From the NCBI GenBank assembly GCA_003646875.1, contig QMLT01000050.1:1-9113 (forward strand): a DNA stretch of 9,113 nucleotides, written 5' to 3'. The DNA comes from Deltaproteobacteria bacterium. GTDB taxonomy: Bacteria > Desulfobacterota > DSM-4660 > Desulfatiglandales > B25-G16. Shown in pieces: positions 5,694 through 9,113 of the stretch. Below the pieces are notes generated by a model that was not told the origin of the DNA, did no database searches, and saw only the letters and a list, made by a program, of their open reading frames with translations. The stretch's first letter is position 1. Each line of letters starts with the position of its first letter. A program made the position numbers and the translations under genes.

Positions 5694-6062
5694 ATGTATG
5701 AGTTACAGATAATTACTCAATTTGCAGCCGCGCATCAGTTGAGAAACTATAGAGGTAAATGTGAGAAGCTTCATGGGCATAATTGGCGGATAGATGTTTT
5801 TGTTGAGGGAGAAAAACTCAATGATACTGGGCTATTGATAGATTTTAAAGAGGTGAAAGATGCTACACACAGAATCCTGGAAGAACTTGATCATTCATTC
5901 TTAAATGAGCTCCCCCAATTTAAAGATCAGAATCCCTCGTCAGAAAATATTGCTGCCTATATTTTTACGCGGTTAAGCAACGAGCTTAATGATAGAAATA
6001 TTAAGGTCAGTAAGGTTACAGCCTGGGAATCAGACTCTGCAAGCAGCAGTTACATTGGCTAA
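5694..6062 (+). CDS. queD: 6-carboxytetrahydropterin synthase (QueD)
   Basis: QueD converts 7,8-dihydroneopterin triphosphate to 6-carboxy-5,6,7,8-tetrahydropterin, the step after GTP cyclohydrolase I on the way to preQ0 and queuosine. From ATG 5694 the protein is 122 residues, a normal length. Zinc ligands are His14 ('AAAHQL') and His27/His29 ('LHGHNW'); the catalytic Cys23 in 'GKCEKLHGH' marks the QueD-type subfamily rather than eukaryotic PTPS. 'LDHSFLNE' (Asp66, His67), 'PSSENIA' and 'TAWESDSASSSY' (Glu112) complete the active site. TTG 5682 and GTG 5685 are in frame and nearer a purine-rich AGGCGGGA (5673-5680), so a start three or four codons earlier is possible; the family N-terminus fits ATG 5694. 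QueC, QueE and QueF are not in the window, and no preQ1 riboswitch was seen upstream. It may follow the zinc-ribbon gene in one transcript. Confidence 0.93.
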   Translation: MYELQIITQFAAAHQLRNYRGKCEKLHGHNWRIDVFVEGEKLNDTGLLIDFKEVKDATHRILEELDHSFLNELPQFKDQNPSSENIAAYIFTRLSNELNDRNIKVSKVTAWESDSASSSYIG

Positions 6063-6329
6063 TGATATATATTTAACTTGAATATTTTTTTTAAAAAAAA
6101 CTTGTGCTCGATTCACATCTATGAATCCACTGTACGCAAGGCTTTTTAATGAACCTCCATGCCCTGCGGCCACAACGCAGAATGAAAGAACTTTTTGTTA
6201 TTTGTGACTCTTTAAATTAAGGATTCAGGATGCCTTTTTATCCAGTTTTAAGTTTCTTTCATATAAAGCCATGAATGTATGATATAGAACGCTGTTTTTC
6301 GTAAATAGTGCGCGGTAAAAGGTTGGTGC
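6063..6329. other. AT-rich spacer between QueD and PilZ genes
   Basis: No gene is supported in these 267 bases. Contents noted are a T8A8 tract, GATTCA (6110-6115) and TGAATC (6122-6127) as a 6-bp stem with a 6-base loop, and a more GC-rich island around 6150-6180 with CTGCG (6164-6168) paired to CGCAG (6176-6180). A TATGAT at 6278-6283 could be a -10 box for the PilZ gene, but no good -35 accompanies it. No U-run follows a GC-rich stem, so no standard terminator is called. Confidence 0.5.
6085..6100. repeat. T8A8 perfect palindrome
   Basis: Eight T followed by eight A form a 16-bp self-complementary tract 22 bases after the QueD stop. The word AACTTG occurs on both sides (6075-6080 and 6099-6104). 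It could bend DNA or help end transcription, but lacks the GC stem of a usual terminator. Confidence 0.45.
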
Positions 6330-6668
6330 ATGAACGTGGACTTTACCGAAAAAAGGTCAGAACCCCGAAGAATCATAGATCAATATCATAGTGTAGAATT
6401 TTCACTACGTGACTGCGCCTTTACGTATCAATTCAAAATTTGGGATATATCATCAAAAGGAATATGTGTATTGGTAAAGGAAGACTCTAATTTGTTGAAT
6501 TATTTAAAGGTTGGCTCTGTATCGGAACTGAAATACTACACGAATAATGTCTTAAAACCTATTGAATATTTGAAAACAAAGATCAGACATATCACGAAAG
6601 ATGAAGAAGGAAGATTTAAAGGGCTTTATTTGGTTGGATTATCTATTCTTGAACCTCCAAAACCCTAA
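6330..6668 (+). CDS. Single-domain PilZ protein (c-di-GMP receptor)
   Basis: PilZ domains bind cyclic di-GMP and control motility, adhesion or exopolysaccharide output. In this 112-residue protein the first signature RxxxR is Arg9-Arg13 in 'KRSEPRR', and the second, (D/N)xSxxG, is Asp39-Ser41-Gly44 in 'DISSKG'. Both key motifs are intact, so c-di-GMP binding is likely. The rest fits one beta-barrel, with a strand pair near 'SELKYY' and a final 'GLYLVGLSILEP'. There is no second domain, signal peptide or membrane segment, so it is a cytoplasmic stand-alone adaptor. ATG 6330 is preceded by AAAAGG (6317-6322) 7 bases upstream. It is 97 bases before the TPM gene on the same strand; co-transcription is possible but not shown. 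No cyclase or phosphodiesterase lies in the window, so its output partner is unknown. Confidence 0.88.
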   Translation: MNVDFTEKRSEPRRIIDQYHSVEFSLRDCAFTYQFKIWDISSKGICVLVKEDSNLLNYLKVGSVSELKYYTNNVLKPIEYLKTKIRHITKDEEGRFKGLYLVGLSILEPPKP

Positions 6669-6765
6669 TCAACAACGATCCCTACCTGTGATTTTCCTTT
6701 TCTATGGGCTCTTTGCATAAAAGTTTGCTATTTTTTTGCCTTATATGATATGAAATAAGTACATT

Positions 6766-7560
6766 ATGACCCAACAAAGAAAATATCACGTGAAATTTAA
6801 GGCCTCTCTTTCCTTTTTATTTACCATCATATTACTCCATTGTTTCCTGCTCACTTCAGCATGGGCCCAGAAGTTTCCTAAACCGAAGGGGGCTATTAAT
6901 GATTATGCGGAGGTGATTGCGCCACAATATGCACATCCTATGGATCTGCTTGCTCGTGAAGTATTGCAGAAGACCGGGACCTCCATCGTTGTTGTCACCC
7001 TGAAAAGTATCGGAGACAATGACCCTGCCGATTATGCAAACAGGCTGTATGAGGCCTGGGGTATTGGAAAAAAGGGGGAAGATAAGGGAGTGCTTATTTT
7101 GCTTGCCGTTGAGGAAAGGAAGGTACGGATTGAAACTGGCTATGGTGTTGAAGGAATCTTGCCTGACGGGCTCGTTGGTGAGATACTCGACACGTATGTA
7201 GTACCGTATCTTAAAAAAGGTAACTACAACAAGGGCCTGTCAAACGCCCTTGCAGCTGTATCATCAGTGATTGCAAAAGATGCAGAGATTTCTCTCACTG
7301 GAAGCAGCACAACAAACTATCAAACGAAAAAAAAGCTAAAAGAAAGACCACGCATCAACCTATTTTATCTCATCCTGTTTCTCATCGTTTTGACAATGCT
7401 CCTTGGCACAAGGCGGGGAAGGACAATCCTTCCCTTCATCCTGCTTATGCTTTTAGCTGGGAGCAGAGGCGGTGGTGGTAGCTTTGGAGGCTTTGGAGGT
7501 GGTTTTGGAGGTTTTGGCGGTGGCTTGAGCGGTGGGGGAGGTGCAGGCCGTGGCTTTTAA
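6766..7560 (+). CDS. TPM-domain (YgcG-type) exported protein
   Basis: This 264-residue protein has a signal peptide (basic residues 5-12, hydrophobic 13-31, likely cut after 'SAWA' at 34). The TPM domain (about 40-170) has the family's 'GAINDYAEVI' start and the core 'GKKGEDKGVLILLAVEERKV' followed by 'RIETGYGVEGILPDGLVGEI'. Hydrophobic segments near 198-213 and 221-231 flank 'GTRRGR', and a glycine-rich tail of 30 residues closes the protein. This matches YgcG-like proteins: an extracytoplasmic TPM domain, a membrane anchor and a Gly/Phe tail. TPM domains have been linked to phosphatase activity in plants (TLP18.3) and to photosystem or membrane-protein maintenance; the bacterial role is unclear. 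ATG 6766 lacks a clear ribosome-binding site. It is the first gene of a run with the nucleotidyltransferase (13-base gap) and LemA. Confidence 0.9.
   Translation: MTQQRKYHVKFKASLSFLFTIILLHCFLLTSAWAQKFPKPKGAINDYAEVIAPQYAHPMDLLAREVLQKTGTSIVVVTLKSIGDNDPADYANRLYEAWGIGKKGEDKGVLILLAVEERKVRIETGYGVEGILPDGLVGEILDTYVVPYLKKGNYNKGLSNALAAVSSVIAKDAEISLTGSSTTNYQTKKKLKERPRINLFYLILFLIVLTMLLGTRRGRTILPFILLMLLAGSRGGGGSFGGFGGGFGGFGGGLSGGGGAGRGF
7468..7557 (+). repeat. Glycine-rich low-complexity repeat in the TPM gene
   Basis: Thirty codons encode Gly with spaced Phe (blocks like 'FGGFGGG'), built from repeated tttggaggt/ggcggt words. Such tracts are typical of TPM-protein tails and could change length by slippage. 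Confidence 0.8.
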
Positions 7561-7573
7561 AGAGAGGTAAACA

Positions 7574-8302
7574 ATGACCAAGATAAAAAAGCCGGAAGAG
7601 ATATTTAATGAAATAACCAAGGATTTTAAGACAATCTTTGAAGATGCCCTCATTTCCATCATGCTTTATGGGAGTGGTGCAGGAAGTGACTTCAATCCTC
7701 ACACGTCAGATTTGAATTTCCTTATAATCCTTTCAGAAGAAGCCATAGATAACCTGGATTGGACTTTTGAAACAATATCCCGATGGAGGAAAAGGAATGT
7801 CGCCACACCTTTGTTCATGACACAATCGTATATCCAGTCTTCCCTGGATTCATATCCCCTCGAATTCCTCAACATGAAGAAAAACTATATCCTTGTGTAT
7901 GGCAAAGATATACTCAAAGATATATCCCTGGAAGATCATTACCTCAGGCTTCAATGTGAACGGGAAATCAAAGGTAAACTCCTGCTTTTACGGAAAGGCT
8001 ATCTGGAGACGGAGGGAAAACATAAGAGGATAAAGGAACTAATCAAGACGTCAATCATCGCCTTTATATCTATTTTTAATGGACTTTTATACCTTAAAGG
8101 TATTGAAATACCCTCAACAAGGAGGAAAATTATAGAATCGGTTGCAAAAGAAATACCTATCAACCAGGACATTTTTATGAAATGTCTGGATATAAAGCAA
8201 GGCAAGGCGCAGTTTTCATCATCTGAAATAAAGGACCTCTTTACAGCCTATATGGTGGAGGTAAGAAAATTATGGGAAGTTGTTGATACAATGGAAATTT
8301 AA
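7574..8302 (+). CDS. Nucleotidyltransferase-fold protein in LemA/TPM operon
   Basis: The 242-residue protein starts with a pol-beta-type nucleotidyltransferase domain. 'YGSGAGSDFNPHTSDLNFLIIL' (written here in parts: GS at 33-34, SDLN at 45-48) gives the GS helix-turn and one metal-binding Asp46; the usual second Asp of DxD is Asn48. Residues about 120-240 are an all-helical domain, as in kanamycin-type and minimal (MNT) nucleotidyltransferases, possibly for substrate binding. It has no signal or membrane segment, so it is cytoplasmic. ATG 7574 has GAGAGG (7562-7567) 6 bases upstream, 13 bases after the TPM stop; LemA follows after 15 bases. The context suggests a job tied to LemA/TPM, such as modifying a protein or small molecule, but the substrate is unknown. 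The Asn could reduce catalysis; I recall DxN variants in this group, so inactivity should not be assumed. No HEPN antitoxin/toxin partner gene is next to it. Confidence 0.8.
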   Translation: MTKIKKPEEIFNEITKDFKTIFEDALISIMLYGSGAGSDFNPHTSDLNFLIILSEEAIDNLDWTFETISRWRKRNVATPLFMTQSYIQSSLDSYPLEFLNMKKNYILVYGKDILKDISLEDHYLRLQCEREIKGKLLLLRKGYLETEGKHKRIKELIKTSIIAFISIFNGLLYLKGIEIPSTRRKIIESVAKEIPINQDIFMKCLDIKQGKAQFSSSEIKDLFTAYMVEVRKLWEVVDTMEI

Positions 8303-8317
8303 GCAAGGAGGGTACTG

Positions 8318-8896
8318 ATGACCAAACGAACAAGAAATCTCGTTATCGCACTTGCGATAATTGTTATTATTCTCTTATCTATGTATTCATTTTTTAAGGG
8401 CACGTACAATACCTTTGTGACGCTTGATGAGACGGTCAAGGCATCATGGGCACAGGTAGAAAATCAGCTACAGAGACGTTATGACCTCATCCCAAACCTT
8501 GTGGAAACGGTGAAAGGCTATGCCAAGCAGGAAAGAGGTGTTTTTATTGATGTAACCAGGGCGCGATCACAGGTTGGGAGCGCAGGAAATATACCAGATA
8601 AGATCAAGGCAAACAATGCGCTTTCAGGGGCATTGAGCAGATTACTTGTTGTAGTGGAACGGTACCCTGATCTCAAATCAAATCAAAACTTTATGAGGCT
8701 TCAGGATGAACTGGCCGGCACAGAGAACAGGATATCTGTTGAAAGAAGACGCTATAATGAGTCAGTTAAGGCCTACAATGTGAAAATAAGGAGCTTTCCA
8801 GCAAATATTCTTGCTGGGATGTATGGGTTTAGCAAGGCCACCTTCTTTGAAGTTCCCGCGGAAGCAAAGGCCACACCCAAGGTTAAATTTGAATGA
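8318..8896 (+). CDS. lemA: LemA family protein
   Basis: This 192-residue protein has one N-terminal membrane helix (about residues 9-27) followed by the LemA helical bundle. The characteristic stretch 'YNTFVTLDETVKASWAQVEN' and 'QLQRRYDLIPNLVETVKGYA' is intact, as are 'LSRLLVVVERYPDLKSNQNF' and 'LQDELAGTENRISVERRRYN' and the ending 'FPANILAGMYGF'. Length is typical. LemA proteins are inner-membrane anchored with an extracytoplasmic domain; their biochemical function is not settled. The family has no link to the sensor kinase formerly called LemA (GacS). ATG 8318 follows AAGGAGGG (8305-8312) by 5 bases, 15 bases after the nucleotidyltransferase stop, making it the third gene of the TPM-led run. 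No terminator follows within the window. Confidence 0.95.
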   Translation: MTKRTRNLVIALAIIVIILLSMYSFFKGTYNTFVTLDETVKASWAQVENQLQRRYDLIPNLVETVKGYAKQERGVFIDVTRARSQVGSAGNIPDKIKANNALSGALSRLLVVVERYPDLKSNQNFMRLQDELAGTENRISVERRRYNESVKAYNVKIRSFPANILAGMYGFSKATFFEVPAEAKATPKVKFE

Positions 8897-8917
8897 TTGA
8901 GTGATCATCAAACATAC

Positions 8918-8924
8918 AAGGAGG
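8918..8924 (+). promoter_or_regulatory. Strong Shine-Dalgarno site without a normal start codon
   Basis: AAGGAGG is a near-perfect ribosome-binding site 22 bases after the LemA stop. No ATG, GTG or TTG lies at a usable distance; a GTA at 8927 begins a run of 17 codons in a frame that ends at TAG 8978-8980. It may be a decayed or atypical gene start. Confidence 0.45.
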
Positions 8925-8980
8925 AAGTAAAAAAACGTAGCATTCAGCCGCAAACGTACTATAAAAGAAGTGGTGCTTAG

Positions 8981-9113
8981 GTGCGTGTTGAGTGTATTTT
9001 TTGCTGCAAATCCCTTAAATATGCCTCTGGGTCATGCAATATTTGCCTATACAACTCTTTTCGTCTCAATAAGTTGGGGCAGCAGCTTAAAAATGCTGCA
9101 TTTAAGGAGCATA
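8981..9113 (+). CDS. Possible CxxC...CxxC zinc-binding protein (3' end outside window)
   Basis: From GTG 8981, directly after an in-frame TAG, the frame stays open to the window end (44 codons). The translation begins VRVECIFCCKSLKYASGSCN and contains CIFC and CNIC pairs about ten residues apart, a pattern suited to a small zinc finger, followed by a probably helical 'LNKLGQQLKNAAFKEH'. No good ribosome-binding site is at this GTG; the strong site at 8918-8924 is 56 bases upstream in the same frame but separated by the stop. A second frame from GTG 8970/8973 is also open to the end and encodes a hydrophobic stretch, so the choice of frame is uncertain. AAGGAG at 9104-9109 hints that another gene starts just past the window. 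Confidence is low because only a short piece is visible. Confidence 0.35.
   Translation, partial: MRVECIFCCKSLKYASGSCNICLYNSFRLNKLGQQLKNAAFKEH

Noticed and set aside
6669..6765. Promoter for the TPM gene (TATGAT at 6744-6749 or TATGAA at 6749-6754)
   Set aside because: The -10-like words lack a convincing -35 at proper spacing, so no promoter is called.
7445..7702. Minus-strand frames over the glycine-rich tract
   Set aside because: They arise from the low-complexity Gly codons read in antisense and have biased, repetitive translations.
8970..9113. Alternative + frame from GTG 8970/8973 encoding a hydrophobic stretch
   Set aside because: It is open to the window end but has no ribosome-binding site or motif; the overlapping frame with two CxxC pairs is the better, still weak, candidate.

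Overview
The window reads as a piece of chromosome from a Gram-negative-type, moderately AT-rich bacterium (roughly 40% GC by eye). A QueD enzyme paired with a small zinc-ribbon protein, an FmdB-type zinc ribbon, a PilZ protein, LemA/TPM-domain envelope proteins and tandem fibronectin-III modules suggest an environmental, probably anaerobic lineage such as Desulfobacterota or Brocadiales-type Planctomycetota. That placement is inference: there is no rRNA or marker protein here to fix the taxon. No insertion sequence, integrase, CRISPR array or phage gene was seen.

Layout. (1) 1-1665, + strand: 3' part of a secreted-type protein made of at least six fibronectin-III-like modules. (2) 1770-2300, +: O6-methylguanine-DNA methyltransferase. 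Overlapping its 3' end on the other strand is the broken C-terminal tail of an AMP-binding (acyl-CoA synthetase-type) enzyme. (3) 2455-3612, +: a good sigma70-type promoter followed by a FabD-like malonyltransferase with an enlarged N-terminal half and a charged tail. (4) 5249-3638, - strand: a tRNA-Met(CAT) with encoded CCA and its own promoter, then a small HExxH protein, an FmdB zinc-ribbon protein overlapping it by 14 bases, and a 184-residue protein of unknown function. (5) 5397-6062, +: a small double zinc-ribbon protein followed closely by QueD (queuosine/7-deazaguanine pathway). (6) 6063-6329: AT-rich spacer with a T8A8 palindrome. (7) 6330-6668, +: single-domain PilZ protein. (8) 6766-8896, +: an operon-like run of a TPM-domain secreted/membrane protein, a nucleotidyltransferase-fold protein and LemA. 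(9) 8897-9113, +: an orphan Shine-Dalgarno site and the start of a possible CxxC...CxxC protein that leaves the window.

How the parts fit. The clearest functional unit is TPM/nucleotidyltransferase/LemA. TPM and LemA proteins are often neighbours and are envelope-associated; the cytoplasmic nucleotidyltransferase between them has close spacing (13 and 15 bases) and its own ribosome-binding site. The zinc-ribbon/QueD pair is a second likely operon. It diverges from tRNA-Met, and the two candidate promoters carry their -35 boxes in the two arms of a perfect 10-bp inverted repeat. The minus-strand HExxH/FmdB/184-aa cluster looks co-oriented and at least partly co-translated, but two of its three products have no assigned function. 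Most of the window is ordinary housekeeping or envelope biology. The points most worth a second look are the nucleotidyltransferase inside the LemA/TPM operon, the HExxH cluster, the symmetrical divergent promoters and the decayed synthetase tail.
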